A stretch of 64,000 nt of DNA. It comes from Cyanobacteria bacterium SBLK. GTDB lineage: Bacteria > Cyanobacteriota > Cyanobacteriia > Cyanobacteriales > Spirulinaceae. Under the pieces are notes generated by a model. That model had not been told where the DNA came from. It was given only the letters and a program-made list of their open reading frames with translations, and searched no databases. The DNA lies in the NCBI GenBank assembly GCA_017746715.1, contig JAGHZQ010000024.1:62001-126000 (forward strand). The letters are read 5' to 3'. Below are positions 1 through 8,409 of the stretch, piece after piece (positions within the stretch are counted from its first letter, which is position 1; every line of letters starts with the position of its first letter). The position numbers and the translations under genes were made by a program.

Positions 1-2
1 GG

Positions 3-968
3 GAAAATTTAAATATCGATTCCGAGGCGGTTTTGCTGGCCTCGACAGGAGTGATCGGCCAGCGCATGAAAATGGAGCAATTTCGGGCGGGCATTCCTCA
101 ACTGGTCGCAGCATTATCTCCCGAGGGAGGAGACGATACGGCGGCGGCGATCGTGACGACGGATTTAGTCACCAAATCCATTGCTCTCGAAACGACTTTC
201 GGCGATCGCCCAGTCCGGATCGGCGGCATATCTAAAGGTTCGGGCATGATTCATCCCAACATGGCAACCATGCTGGGGTTTGTCACTTGCGATGCGTTGG
301 TTTCCTCAGATCTCTGGCAGCAAATGCTCCGCCGTGCCGCCGATAAAAGTTTCAATCAAATTACCGTCGATGGCGATACCAGTACCAACGATACCTTAAT
401 TGCCCTGACGAATGGCCAATCGCGCACGACAGCCATTCGGGAAATGGGACCCGATGCGGAAAAGTTGGAAGCCATGCTGACGGAAGTTTGTCAGTATCTG
501 GCCAAAGCGATCGCCCGGGATGGAGAAGGGGCGACGTGTTTGCTAGAAGTACAAGTATCTGGCGCTCCCAACGATGCCGATGCCAGACAAGCTGCTAAAA
601 CTATTGTCGGTTCGTCTTTAGTCAAATCGGCTATTTTTGGACGAGATCCCAACTGGGGACGCATTGCCGGAGCCGCAGGACGGGCGGGAGTCCGTTTCGA
701 GCAAGAACGCCTGACCATTAAATTAGGAGAGTTTCTCTTAATGGAAGAAGGGCAACCATTACCTTTCGATCGCCAAGCTGCCAGCAATTACATGAGAGCG
801 ATTGCCGAAAAATCCTCTGGAAAAACCGAAACGGGTCAACTCATTCAATATTTAGAACATCCTTTAATCATCGCCGTAAATTTGGGCAATGGTTCGGGAG
901 AGGGTAAGGCTTGGGGCTGCGATTTGAGTTACGATTACGTCAAAATTAATGCTGAATATACGACTTAG
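3..968 (+). CDS. argJ: ArgJ, bifunctional glutamate N-acetyltransferase / amino-acid acetyltransferase (5' end outside window)
   Basis: ArgJ moves the acetyl group from N-acetylornithine to glutamate (and can use acetyl-CoA), closing the cyclic arginine pathway in the cytosol. The frame is open from base 3, so the gene begins before the window; about 322 residues are present. Family signatures are visible: LLASTGVIG at the left edge, and KGSGMIHPNMATMLG near nt 234-278. In this family the chain cleaves itself just before the Thr of the ATM triplet, which becomes the nucleophile. GRDPNWGRIAGAAGRAG and a C-terminal YVKINAEYTT also fit. The stop codon overlaps the stop of the convergent DUF6745-like gene by two bases. 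Confidence 0.95.
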   Translation, partial: ENLNIDSEAVLLASTGVIGQRMKMEQFRAGIPQLVAALSPEGGDDTAAAIVTTDLVTKSIALETTFGDRPVRIGGISKGSGMIHPNMATMLGFVTCDALVSSDLWQQMLRRAADKSFNQITVDGDTSTNDTLIALTNGQSRTTAIREMGPDAEKLEAMLTEVCQYLAKAIARDGEGATCLLEVQVSGAPNDADARQAAKTIVGSSLVKSAIFGRDPNWGRIAGAAGRAGVRFEQERLTIKLGEFLLMEEGQPLPFDRQAASNYMRAIAEKSSGKTETGQLIQYLEHPLIIAVNLGNGSGEGKAWGCDLSYDYVKINAEYTT

Positions 969-1828
969 CGATCGCTAGACATTGAGCTGATTTCTTGTAA
1001 TAAAAGGCGGCGGAGTTCGACATTTTTTTCCGTTAAAAGCCATTGAGGTTGCCATTGAGAGGGAGGCAATTTACCGTATTCTTCTGGCATCCAAACTCCT
1101 TGATAAGCATAAATTGTAAAGCCGTCGGCGTACTCGATGGCGGGTTGTCCGATGGTGTGAGGGCGATTTTCTTCGTCTAGGGCAATGCGACGGGGGCGAT
1201 CGCAAACCACGCAAATCTCGCGATGGGCAAAAATCCAGCCGCCAATATCTTTTAGGGATTGAAAAGCAGTGTTGCAGTCGAAACCTCGATTATTCTGAAA
1301 TTCTACATCAAAGACAGAAATCAAAATATCGTAGAATGCGCCTTGGCTGCAAAAGGAAGGATCGAGACAATAATCATAGCCAATTTGAAAAAAAGCAGCT
1401 GCTTTTTCGCGATGTTGGATGGCAATGCGATCGAGAATCTTAAGAGCAAGTAACTGTTGTACCGCTAAACCGAATGTAATATCGTCATAGCTGCAATCGG
1501 AAAAATTGGGACCTTTATCGCGCCACGGCCAATTAAAACCCCACTTGGGTTCTTCATCATGCAATGACCACTTAAAATCGATGGTCCAAATCAGATTCAT
1601 TAATTCACTTTCACGATCGCTCCAGTTGACATTCAAAAAACCTTCATAAGGACTCTCGCAAAAGATGACCCGAGGGGCGGGTTCGTTCATTGCAGCATAA
1701 GCCGTCAGGATGTTTTGTTCGGCAAGATCGCGATCGATTGGTTCGGTGGAAATAGCTTTTTGCCACCATTTTTCCTTGTAGGTGGCGATCGCGGCAATTT
1801 GTTCTGGGGTGAAGGGTTGCGACATCAA
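965..1828 (-). CDS. DUF6745-type protein, C-terminally shortened copy
   Basis: A 287-residue protein of unknown function, apparently soluble. It resembles the cyanobacterial DUF6745 family, with a segment ending in DGF.IYAY.GVWMPEEYGKLP and then W.PQWLL.EKN.E.RR. Its neighbour at 1891-3051 is a paralogue. The first ~65 residues and the stretch of about residues 185-275 are nearly the same in both; the middle differs strongly. This copy stops right after LLQEI and lacks the last ~100 residues of its sister, ending in SSMSSDR against the argJ stop codon. It may be a decaying or alternative-length copy. The start is one of two adjacent ATG codons. Family name from memory of the motif pattern. 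Confidence 0.7.
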   Translation of the reverse strand: MMSQPFTPEQIAAIATYKEKWWQKAISTEPIDRDLAEQNILTAYAAMNEPAPRVIFCESPYEGFLNVNWSDRESELMNLIWTIDFKWSLHDEEPKWGFNWPWRDKGPNFSDCSYDDITFGLAVQQLLALKILDRIAIQHREKAAAFFQIGYDYCLDPSFCSQGAFYDILISVFDVEFQNNRGFDCNTAFQSLKDIGGWIFAHREICVVCDRPRRIALDEENRPHTIGQPAIEYADGFTIYAYQGVWMPEEYGKLPPSQWQPQWLLTEKNVELRRLLLQEISSMSSDR

Positions 1829-1890
1829 ATGAACTGGGATTATTTGGCGTTAGATTGCGATCGCGGAAATAAAATTCGCATTTGCACGCT

Positions 1891-3051
1891 CTAGGTTTCC
1901 GCCCCAAATTCCGTCGGATCGATATCCCAATTAACCCAGCGAATCGCCTCCCGTGCTGTTGTCAGATTGGGAGGGACTCGCATGATATGTTGGCGATCGG
2001 TACTCGGGCAAGTCATCGTGAGAAGATAAATCGGTTCGGTATCGAAGCCATCTCCCCAATAATGTTTTGCCAAATCGTAATACTCGTCAACATCCCGGGG
2101 GTCAAAATTGGGATCGTTTTCAATTTCGAGGAGGGCGTATTCTCGCCAGCGATCGAGGATTTTTGGTTTGAGTTCCGAACAAATGCGATCGTAGCCTATT
2201 TCTTGTAACAAGATGCGACGGCATTCGGCGTTTTTCTCGGTTAAAAGCCATTGAGGTTGCCATTGAGAGGGAGGCAATTTGCCGTATTTTTCCGGCATCC
2301 AAACGCCATGATAAGCATAGATTTTAAAGCCGTCAGCGTACTCGATCGCGGCTTTTGCAATGGCGTGGGGGCGATTTTCTTCGTCTAGGGCAATGCGACT
2401 GGGGCGATCGCAAACCACGCAAGTTTTGCGCCGAGGAAAAATCCAGCCGCCAATATCTTTTAAGGCTTGAAAAGTAGCTTTAATATTGTAGTTTTCCCAT
2501 CCTTTTCTATCTGAAGATGCTTGTAAATTAAGAACAGAAAAAGCAAAATCAAAAAATGCTCCCCACCACAAGAAAGTTGGATAGATAAAGCCACTCGGGT
2601 CTTGTTCAAATAATTCAAATGCAAAACACTCCTCCGCATTGGATTTATCTTTTGGAGCAAGACGATTAAAAATATCCATCCCTCGTAGTTGCTGCCAAGC
2701 TAGACCAAATGTAATCGATACAGATCGGATTTTCCAGCCATCGTAAGTATAAGGATCGAGGAGACCAACTCCTCGGGTAGCGTCCATATCGATCGCAAAT
2801 TCTAGTTGTCCGATCGCGGATACGACATTGCTTGTCGGATCGCTCCAATCAACACTCAAAAAACCTTGATAGGGACTATCGCAAAAGACAACCCGAGGAA
2901 CGGGTTCGTTTACTGCAGCATAAGCCGCACGGATATTTTGTTCGGCGCGATCGCGATCGAGCGGTTCGGTAGCAATGGCTTTTTGCCACCATTTTTCCTG
3001 ATAAGTAGCAATCGCGGCAATTTGTTCGGAGGTGAGGGGTTTCGACATCAA
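1891..3051 (-). CDS. DUF6745-type protein, full-length copy
   Basis: A 386-residue paralogue of the gene at 965-1828, and the complete version. It ends with the family-typical block LLTMTCPSTDRQHIMRVPP followed by AREAIRWVNWDIDPTEFGAET. No signal peptide or membrane span is evident. The N-terminal 65 residues and residues around 190-285 match the sister gene closely, whereas about residues 70-185 are largely different in sequence and length. The upstream DNA of both copies is also alike (atcaaa...ggga.ttattt), so promoter and 5' end were duplicated together. Function is unknown; no catalytic motif is recognised. The gene starts with two ATG codons in a row. Confidence 0.75.
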   Translation of the reverse strand: MMSKPLTSEQIAAIATYQEKWWQKAIATEPLDRDRAEQNIRAAYAAVNEPVPRVVFCDSPYQGFLSVDWSDPTSNVVSAIGQLEFAIDMDATRGVGLLDPYTYDGWKIRSVSITFGLAWQQLRGMDIFNRLAPKDKSNAEECFAFELFEQDPSGFIYPTFLWWGAFFDFAFSVLNLQASSDRKGWENYNIKATFQALKDIGGWIFPRRKTCVVCDRPSRIALDEENRPHAIAKAAIEYADGFKIYAYHGVWMPEKYGKLPPSQWQPQWLLTEKNAECRRILLQEIGYDRICSELKPKILDRWREYALLEIENDPNFDPRDVDEYYDLAKHYWGDGFDTEPIYLLTMTCPSTDRQHIMRVPPNLTTAREAIRWVNWDIDPTEFGAET

Positions 3052-3078
3052 AATGGATGGGAATTATTTCCCGTAAGA

Positions 3079-3241
3079 TTGCGAATTCGTAAGCGATCTC
3101 GGGTAATAAAGAATTGCCAATCAATGATTGAATTCCGTGTCGCTAAGTTTTCAATCCATTATTGCCCAACTTCACGAATTTTGGAGCGATCCCGGCTGTC
3201 TCGTTATCTAGTATCTTCCTGCGAGGGATCGGCCTCGAACC
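3079..3241 (+). pseudogene. Truncated duplicate of the glyQ 5' region
   Basis: Bases 3079-3202 align without gaps to 3997-4120, the leader and first ~22 codons of glyQ; I count about 9 differences in 124. After a deletion of about 41 bases the match resumes at 3212-3241 against 4171-4200. In the glyQ frame a TAG follows at 3209-3211, so this piece cannot make GlyQ. It lies upstream of the EF-hand gene, which is thus bracketed by a direct repeat. It may still carry a copy of the glyQ promoter. Confidence 0.85.
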
Positions 3242-3322
3242 ATCGTCTATAGTAACTGGATTTGTATTGCATCTCATGTGAAAATGCTATAGTTACCAAA
3301 ATTGATTGTGGAGTTAGTCCAA

Positions 3323-3898
3323 ATGTCTCCAGAAGAGTTGTTAGCATCTAATTTTTGGGTTGCCAAGATGAAGACCTATTTCAAGGTCATGGACACTAAC
3401 CAAAATGGTTTTTTGTCACGCTCTGAATATGAAGGGATTGCAGAGCAGTTGGTAAAAAATCAAAACGATCGCTCAAAAGACGAAGAAATTCGTGGGGTGT
3501 TTCGCTCCCTGTTTGACAATTTTGTTGCCGGAGGAGAGCCGGTCGATGCTGAAACCGAGATCGCTTACGAAAAGTTCCTGGCTAATGCTGCAAAGGCAGT
3601 CTCGTTGATGCAATCGTCGCGCGAAGCAGGTCGGCGAAAAAACGAAGTGTTCTTCGATTTCGTCGATACAGATGGCTCTGGAGAGATATCCCGCGAAGAA
3701 TATCGAAAGTATCTCGCAATATACTCTGGGGGAGAAGACACAGACCGTGCCGATCGCGCTTTCGACAGCATCGACGTTGATGGCAATGGTTCTATCACCC
3801 GCGTCGAGTTTATTGAGGGTCATATGCACTACTGGTATGAACCCACGAGCGATCCCAGCTATTCTCCGCTTCCCTACGGGCCATTGGTAGAGTCATAA
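3323..3898 (+). CDS. EF-hand calcium-binding protein
   Basis: A 191-residue acidic protein with three recognisable EF-hand loops: DTNQNGFLSRSEY near residue 24, DTDGSGEISREEY near residue 114 and DVDGNGSITRVEF near residue 150. Each has the Asp/Asn/Ser ligand spacing and a final Glu. A fourth, degenerate hand may lie between the first two. The overall shape resembles sarcoplasmic calcium-binding proteins. There is no signal peptide, so a cytosolic calcium sensor or buffer is likely. The ATG at 3323 is chosen because GGAG lies nine bases before it; a TTG seven codons upstream is the alternative. It sits between a glyQ relic and real glyQ, suggesting insertion or a local rearrangement. Confidence 0.85.
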   Translation: MSPEELLASNFWVAKMKTYFKVMDTNQNGFLSRSEYEGIAEQLVKNQNDRSKDEEIRGVFRSLFDNFVAGGEPVDAETEIAYEKFLANAAKAVSLMQSSREAGRRKNEVFFDFVDTDGSGEISREEYRKYLAIYSGGEDTDRADRAFDSIDVDGNGSITRVEFIEGHMHYWYEPTSDPSYSPLPYGPLVES

Positions 3899-4045
3899 GA
3901 TTAACCCGAGTTTGAGAATCGGCTGCGCGGTAAGTGTAGACTGTAACAACGATCCCGTGCAGCCAGCAGTCAATAGATACAACGAAATCTCGATAATTGC
4001 GAATTCGTAAGCGATCGCAGATAATAAAGAATTGCCAATCAATTA

Positions 4046-4930
4046 TTGAATTCCGTGTCTCTAAGTTTTCAATCTATTATTGCCCAACTCCACGAGTTTT
4101 GGAGCGATCGCGGCTGTCTCATCGCCCAACCCTACGATACGGAAAAGGGTGCGGGTACCATGAGCTATCATACCTTTTTGCGAGCGATCGGCCCGGAACC
4201 GTGGTCCGTTGCTTACGTTGAACCCTGTCGTCGTCCCACAGATGGACGTTATGGAGAAAATCCCAATCGCTATCAGCATTACTATCAATATCAAGTTCTG
4301 ATCAAACCCTCTCCCGATGATATTCAAGAGGTCTATCTCGACTCTTTAAAAGCCTTGGGAATTCATCCGGAAGATCACGATATTCGCTTTGTTGAGGATA
4401 ACTGGGAATCGCCGACATTAGGTGCTTGGGGTGTGGGTTGGGAAGTTTGGCTGGATGGCATGGAAATTACCCAATTTACCTATTTCCAACAGTGCGGGGG
4501 GATTGATTGTCGTCCCGTCTCCATCGAGATTACCTATGGGTTGGAACGATTGGCAATGTATTTGCAAGATGTAGAAGCGATCGCTAAAATTCAATGGGAT
4601 GAAAAGCTCAGTTATGGGGACATTTTTATCCAAGGAGAAATCGAACAATGTACCTACAATTTTGAAGCCTCTAATCCAGATCTTTTATTTAATTTGTTCA
4701 AACTTTACGAACAGGAAGCCAAACAACTCATCGCTCGCGGCTTAGTGCTTCCCAGTCACGACTATGTTTTAAAATGCTCTCACTCTTTTAATTTACTCGA
4801 TGCAAGAGGAGTGATTTCCGTTACCGAACGCACCAACTATATCAAACGCATTCGCGATTTAGCTCGAGAAGTTGCCCACTTGTATTTACAGCAACGAGAA
4901 ACATTGGGTTTCCCCCTTCTTAAATCATAG
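4046..4930 (+). CDS. glyQ: Glycine--tRNA ligase alpha subunit
   Basis: GlyQ is the catalytic subunit of the bacterial alpha2beta2 glycyl-tRNA synthetase, charging tRNA-Gly with glycine in the cytosol. The 294-residue length is normal. Diagnostic segments are visible: [14 protein letters not shown], the [19 protein letters not shown] block, [19 protein letters not shown] and [12 protein letters not shown]. The partner beta subunit (glyS) is not in the window, which is common in cyanobacteria. The start is uncertain: TTG at 4046 and GTG at 4055 are both in frame and neither has a strong ribosome-binding site. A damaged duplicate of its leader and first codons lies at 3079-3241. Confidence 0.95.
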   Translation: MNSVSLSFQSIIAQLHEFWSDRGCLIAQPYDTEKGAGTMSYHTFLRAIGPEPWSVAYVEPCRRPTDGRYGENPNRYQHYYQYQVLIKPSPDDIQEVYLDSLKALGIHPEDHDIRFVEDNWESPTLGAWGVGWEVWLDGMEITQFTYFQQCGGIDCRPVSIEITYGLERLAMYLQDVEAIAKIQWDEKLSYGDIFIQGEIEQCTYNFEASNPDLLFNLFKLYEQEAKQLIARGLVLPSHDYVLKCSHSFNLLDARGVISVTERTNYIKRIRDLAREVAHLYLQQRETLGFPLLKS

Positions 4931-4979
4931 ATCGTCCTATTTGTCAACCTCTGATAGGCTTGGGTTTGAGCTGGTAAGA

Positions 4980-5008
4980 AAAGAGCAGATATTTAATTGC
5001 TGCTCTTT
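4980..5008 (+). terminator. Hairpin after glyQ
   Basis: AAAGAGCAG and CTGCTCTTT form a perfect 9-bp stem around an AT-rich loop, about 50 bases after the glyQ stop. The T tract is only TTT, so it is a modest terminator or mRNA-end hairpin. Confidence 0.5.
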
Positions 5009-5057
5009 AGAGACTGTTTATAAAATAAAATTAAGCAAGTAGGGTGCAATTAGCGAC

Positions 5058-5098
5058 AGCGTAACGCACCAATTGTTAGACTTCTGGTGCATTACGCT
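5058..5098. repeat. Inverted repeat of the cyanobacterial 'GGTGC-TTACGCT' type
   Basis: AGCGTAACGCACCA (5058-5071) faces TGGTGCATTACGCT (5085-5098), 13 of 14 bases complementary, with related words (agggtgcaattagcg; attacgctaacacacc) on both sides. Similar GGTGCGTTACGC palindromes are dispersed in intergenic DNA of many cyanobacteria and behave like small miniature elements. It lies between the converging glyQ and Rpn-type genes. Confidence 0.55.
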
Positions 5099-5165
5099 CC
5101 ATTCCATTACGCTAACACACCTTACGGCTTTCATTTAATATTTGCTTTACGAACAATCTCTTAGA

Positions 5166-6182
5166 TTATGCTTCTCGATCACGATCGCCATTCCCATTCT
5201 CTGTTTTTTCTTCTATTTTTGCCAACCAAGCGATTAGATTCTCCAAACTTTTAAAATCCAGCATTTCTAAGCCCAACTTATCCAATTGTATCAGAGTGAG
5301 TTGAGAAATTTTTTGCTCGATTTCGGGTTGAAGTTGGTCAAAACGTCGCTTAAGTTGTAGTAAAATCAACTGCACTCGGCCTTTTTTTTCTCCTTGTTCG
5401 AGACCTTGTTCGAGACCTCGTTCGAGTCCTCGTTCGAGACCAATTTCGATTCCTTCTTCCATCCAACTGGTGACAATCTGCATAACTTCCTCCTTTTCCT
5501 CTGGTTTGATTTTAGCAATTTGTTGGACAAAAAGGCGATTTTCTGCTTCGTTGAGTTTTAAGTAGCTGTCCACGAACCCGGAAATGAGCTGCATTCGCGC
5601 TGGATCGAGGCGCAAAGTTGCTAATAGTCTCAAACATTCTACCTTAACTCTGGGTCTATCTTTGGGTAGAATCTTCATTTTAGCCATTAATGCCGATGCA
5701 ACCGGATTTCTTTGTTCTAAGAAGTCTCGCCAATTGAGGCGATTTAATTGAACAACCCGATAGTTAAATTTCAAAACTTCAAAATCGGGAAAGTTGACTT
5801 GATGATAGGCGATCGCTGCTTTTTTGGGCTTATCGTAAGAAAAAATAACGATGGGATAAACCGGTAAATTAAATTTTTCATACAAACGTGCAAAATAGCG
5901 AAACATTCGGCGATCGAATCCTGTTTCACTCGAAGATTGATTCTCAATATGAATTAAAAAATAAGCATCTTTATCAGCAAAACGAACTTGTACGATTAGA
6001 TCGGTTTCGTATTGTTCTCCCATTGTGACATCGGTAAAAATCTCTTTGTCTAAGAATGTAATGGAGTCGGGATCGAGATACTCCCGCAGTTGAGGAAAAA
6101 ATAACTCCACAAATTCGACAAAAAAGACGGTGAGTAGTTCTTTGAATAAGCGATCGTGGTCGATATTTTGGGGCTGATTCAT
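5166..6182 (-). CDS. Rpn-family PD-(D/E)XK nuclease-like protein with DUF4351-type C-terminus
   Basis: A 338-residue protein of a family that is very numerous in cyanobacteria. The N-terminal half holds a PD-(D/E)XK nuclease-like core: ETDLIVQVRF followed by FLIHIENQSS, supplying the D...ExQ residues. Known Rpn proteins are recombination-promoting DNA endonucleases, but the exact role of this subfamily is not established. Around residues 238-258 lies a short repeat of the GLERGLEQ type, encoded by 12-bp units. The last ~60 residues (QLKRRFDQL..EIEQKISQL...LDKLGLEMLDF) look like DUF4351. It points away from glyQ and has no evident operon partner. Confidence 0.8.
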   Translation of the reverse strand: MNQPQNIDHDRLFKELLTVFFVEFVELFFPQLREYLDPDSITFLDKEIFTDVTMGEQYETDLIVQVRFADKDAYFLIHIENQSSSETGFDRRMFRYFARLYEKFNLPVYPIVIFSYDKPKKAAIAYHQVNFPDFEVLKFNYRVVQLNRLNWRDFLEQRNPVASALMAKMKILPKDRPRVKVECLRLLATLRLDPARMQLISGFVDSYLKLNEAENRLFVQQIAKIKPEEKEEVMQIVTSWMEEGIEIGLERGLERGLEQGLEQGEKKGRVQLILLQLKRRFDQLQPEIEQKISQLTLIQLDKLGLEMLDFKSLENLIAWLAKIEEKTENGNGDRDREA

Positions 6183-6276
6183 TGCTGAATTTGGGATAGG
6201 GTCAAGTGGGAGGGTGCGATCGCGGGATTATATATAAATCAAGTTGGAGTTCGACGCTTTTTACTGAGATGAAATA

Positions 6277-6765
6277 TTAGCATCCACGTAACTGACGAAC
6301 AATGCCTAAAATTTCACCCCTTCCAAAGAATGCACCAAAATACGCTAAAACAATTGAGTTGTAGCTCAACTCGAAATTTTTTGATTTTGGGATAGAAGTA
6401 ACATATAAGTGCTGTCCTCCCAATGAATGGCTTAGATGATATGAGTAGTAGTTATCTTGTAGATGTCCTAAATGGTAATCAATTCCTGTAGTCATTTGGT
6501 TAATTCGTTCAATTATTAGTTGCTGGCTTACTCCGGTACGTTCTTCTAGAGTAATGTTTTGCAATTCCCCATTATTATTTAGCCACTTGTACTCCGATCC
6601 AGCTTTAACAAGTGCTTTTCTCTCAATATGTCCCTTGCTGCCTGTCCACGACATTCCATCCCAAGGTCTCCATCCAATCGTTTCTCCATTGCCAATATAA
6701 ACAAAGAAATGGCGAGTATGAGCAAATAGTGGAACTGACAAAATATCCCCGATTTGAAATGCCAT
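6277..6765 (-). CDS. LRAT/NlpC-like domain protein, apparently lacking the catalytic cysteine
   Basis: A 162-residue protein beginning FQIGDILSVPLFAHTRHFFVYIGNGETIG, which resembles the first half of the LRAT (lecithin:retinol acyltransferase-like) fold of the NlpC/P60 superfamily, including the HxxVYxG stretch with its histidine. Family members normally carry NCEHF further on; here the equivalent place after GIDYHLGHLQ reads DNYYSYHL, with Tyr where Cys would be. The only cysteine I see is the last residue. If the alignment is right this is a non-catalytic relative. The ATG at 6765 is preferred over a TTG 11 codons upstream. It lies between two Rpn-type genes on the same strand. Confidence 0.5.
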   Translation of the reverse strand: MAFQIGDILSVPLFAHTRHFFVYIGNGETIGWRPWDGMSWTGSKGHIERKALVKAGSEYKWLNNNGELQNITLEERTGVSQQLIIERINQMTTGIDYHLGHLQDNYYSYHLSHSLGGQHLYVTSIPKSKNFELSYNSIVLAYFGAFFGRGEILGIVRQLRGC

Positions 6766-6828
6766 AAAGTTAAGATACTCTTTTTCTCGCTCTGTCAACT
6801 TTAGTAATTTTGTGCAAAAAGACAGATG

Positions 6829-7788
6829 TTATAATTGCTGTTCTCGAGCAATCTTCTTAACAATTTCTAAGTTTAAATTTAGACATTCAGAAACTTGTTG
6901 TACGCTCAATCCTGTTTTTAGCAATTTGGGAACGGCTTCTACTTTAACTTGTTCTTCTTGTTCTTGGATTTGCTGCGACATTTCTTGACGAGTTTGTTCG
7001 ACAATACTTTGATAGAGTGAAGTTTGTCTAAATTCGTCCGAGTCTAACATTTCTTGACGAGTTTGTTCGACAATACTTTGATAGAGTGAAGTTTGTCTAA
7101 ATTCGTCTGAGTCTAACATTTCTTGACGAGTTTGTTCGACAATACTTTGATAGAGTCGAGTTTGTCTGAAGTTGCCTAAATCTAACATCGTTTCTAGCTC
7201 CGCCAATGTCAGTGAAGGAAATTTATAGAAAATTATACCCTGTATTAAAGCTAACACAGTTCGATTGAACTTGTCATCGGACTCTTCCGATCGCACTCTC
7301 TCAATTAAAACTCGTCCCCGTGAAAGTGCTTCTTGGGGACTTTTAATCAATAATCGCGCAATTTCGATCGCAAGGGAATCATTATCTTCGTCCTCGAGTT
7401 CGTCCAAATACACCCGCAAAAGATGATTTTCAGTTAAAACGCGATAGCGGGGATGGGGTAAAACTTCTCGACTGCGGCGATCGTAGACGACAACAGCATA
7501 CCAATGGGTTTGGGGTGGACGATACTGACGAAAGTAAACGAAAATCTCTCCAAAGAAGCGATCGTAAAATTCTTCATCTTTATAGGTTTGAAGTTCGATA
7601 AAATATAAAGGACTATCGATCGCTTCATCTGGAGGAACGAGTAAACCATCTAAACGAAAAGATTGCTGTTTGACTTCTGGAGCGCTGAAACTATAAATAT
7701 TGCCATCTATATCGGTTTGTCCGATAATTTCAAAAAAGAAGTTTGGTAACTGTTTAATTAACTCATAGAAAAGAATATCTGTCTTCAT
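6829..7788 (-). CDS. Rpn-family protein, DUF2887 type
   Basis: A 319-residue protein of the DUF2887 group of Rpn-like PD-(D/E)XK proteins. It opens with MKTDILFYELIKQLPNFFFEI, and the nuclease-like motifs are FRLDGLLVPP and YFIELQTYKD (D...ExQ). Residues ~203-270 are three almost identical 23-residue units of the type FRQTSLYQSIVEQTRQEMLDS, encoded by 69-bp DNA repeats. The C-terminus (LKTGLSVQQVSECLNLNLEIV) looks like a small helix-turn-helix or oligomerisation tail common in the family. Its ATG overlaps the stop of the TIGR04282 gene (ATGA), so the two are probably translated together. Confidence 0.85.
   Translation of the reverse strand: MKTDILFYELIKQLPNFFFEIIGQTDIDGNIYSFSAPEVKQQSFRLDGLLVPPDEAIDSPLYFIELQTYKDEEFYDRFFGEIFVYFRQYRPPQTHWYAVVVYDRRSREVLPHPRYRVLTENHLLRVYLDELEDEDNDSLAIEIARLLIKSPQEALSRGRVLIERVRSEESDDKFNRTVLALIQGIIFYKFPSLTLAELETMLDLGNFRQTRLYQSIVEQTRQEMLDSDEFRQTSLYQSIVEQTRQEMLDSDEFRQTSLYQSIVEQTRQEMSQQIQEQEEQVKVEAVPKLLKTGLSVQQVSECLNLNLEIVKKIAREQQL
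6978..7184. repeat. Three 69-bp tandem repeats inside the DUF2887 gene
   Basis: Units run 6978-7046, 7047-7115 and 7116-7184. The first two differ by about one base; the third has several changes near its right end. The period is a multiple of three, so copy-number change keeps the reading frame and adds or removes 23 residues. Confidence 0.9.
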
Positions 7789-8405
7789 ATTTTATCTTTT
7801 CCCTTTACTCGTTCCCAAATTTGTAAATCTTCGGGATAGTCAACATCGCTTAAAACGGGAAGTTTTGCGATCGCTAATCCTAACGACTCAGAAATAGCGA
7901 TCGTTTGGTGCCAAACTTGTGAAGTTCCCCAATTAATGTCTTGAAAGAGTTGGGGAATATTGCGACTTAACCCCACCAAATAATAACCGCCATCGTCCGC
8001 TTCTCCTAACACGAGATCGTGGCTGTAAAGGCTCTCAAAGGCTTGAGAAAGGCGATCGCCATCCAAATCCGGACAATCGATCCCAATAATCACAATACGC
8101 CTCATTTCTTCAGAAAACCCCTTCTCAAAAGCAGTCCGAATTCGTTCTCCTAAATCTCCCACTGCTTGGGGAAAATAAACCCATTCCGATCCCAACCAAG
8201 ATCGCATCAATTCTTCAGTTCCCCCCGAGAAATGAATTTCTACAGAAAGAGAACGGAATTCCAGCAATTTTTGTGCTTGTTTTAAGGTATATTCTGTCAT
8301 TTGACGCTGCAAATTTGCCGCACCTTCAGCACCTAAAGCAGGAATGAGACGGGTTTTTGTTTTACCCGGTTCGGGATACCGAGTAAAAATAACTAAACGT
8401 TCCAT
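7785..8405 (-). CDS. TIGR04282-family (DUF2064) glycosyltransferase
   Basis: A 206-residue cytosolic protein with the nucleotide-diphospho-sugar transferase-like fold of TIGR04282, a family linked by context to arsenosugar biosynthesis. Recognisable blocks are MERLVIFTRYPEPGKTKTRL at the start, VIIGIDCPDL, GEADDGGYYLVGL and DVDYPEDLQ near the end. The actual sugar substrate cannot be read from the sequence, and no arsenic-methylation gene is adjacent. The downstream DUF2887 gene overlaps its stop by four bases. A heptamer tandem repeat sits just before its ATG, between it and the kinase gene upstream on the same strand. Confidence 0.85.
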   Translation of the reverse strand: MERLVIFTRYPEPGKTKTRLIPALGAEGAANLQRQMTEYTLKQAQKLLEFRSLSVEIHFSGGTEELMRSWLGSEWVYFPQAVGDLGERIRTAFEKGFSEEMRRIVIIGIDCPDLDGDRLSQAFESLYSHDLVLGEADDGGYYLVGLSRNIPQLFQDINWGTSQVWHQTIAISESLGLAIAKLPVLSDVDYPEDLQIWERVKGKDKI

Positions 8406-8409
8406 ATTT

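Noticed and set aside
6978..7184. Regular repeats that could suggest a CRISPR array
   Set aside because: There are only three units with no spacers; they are directly tandem, in frame and inside a coding gene.
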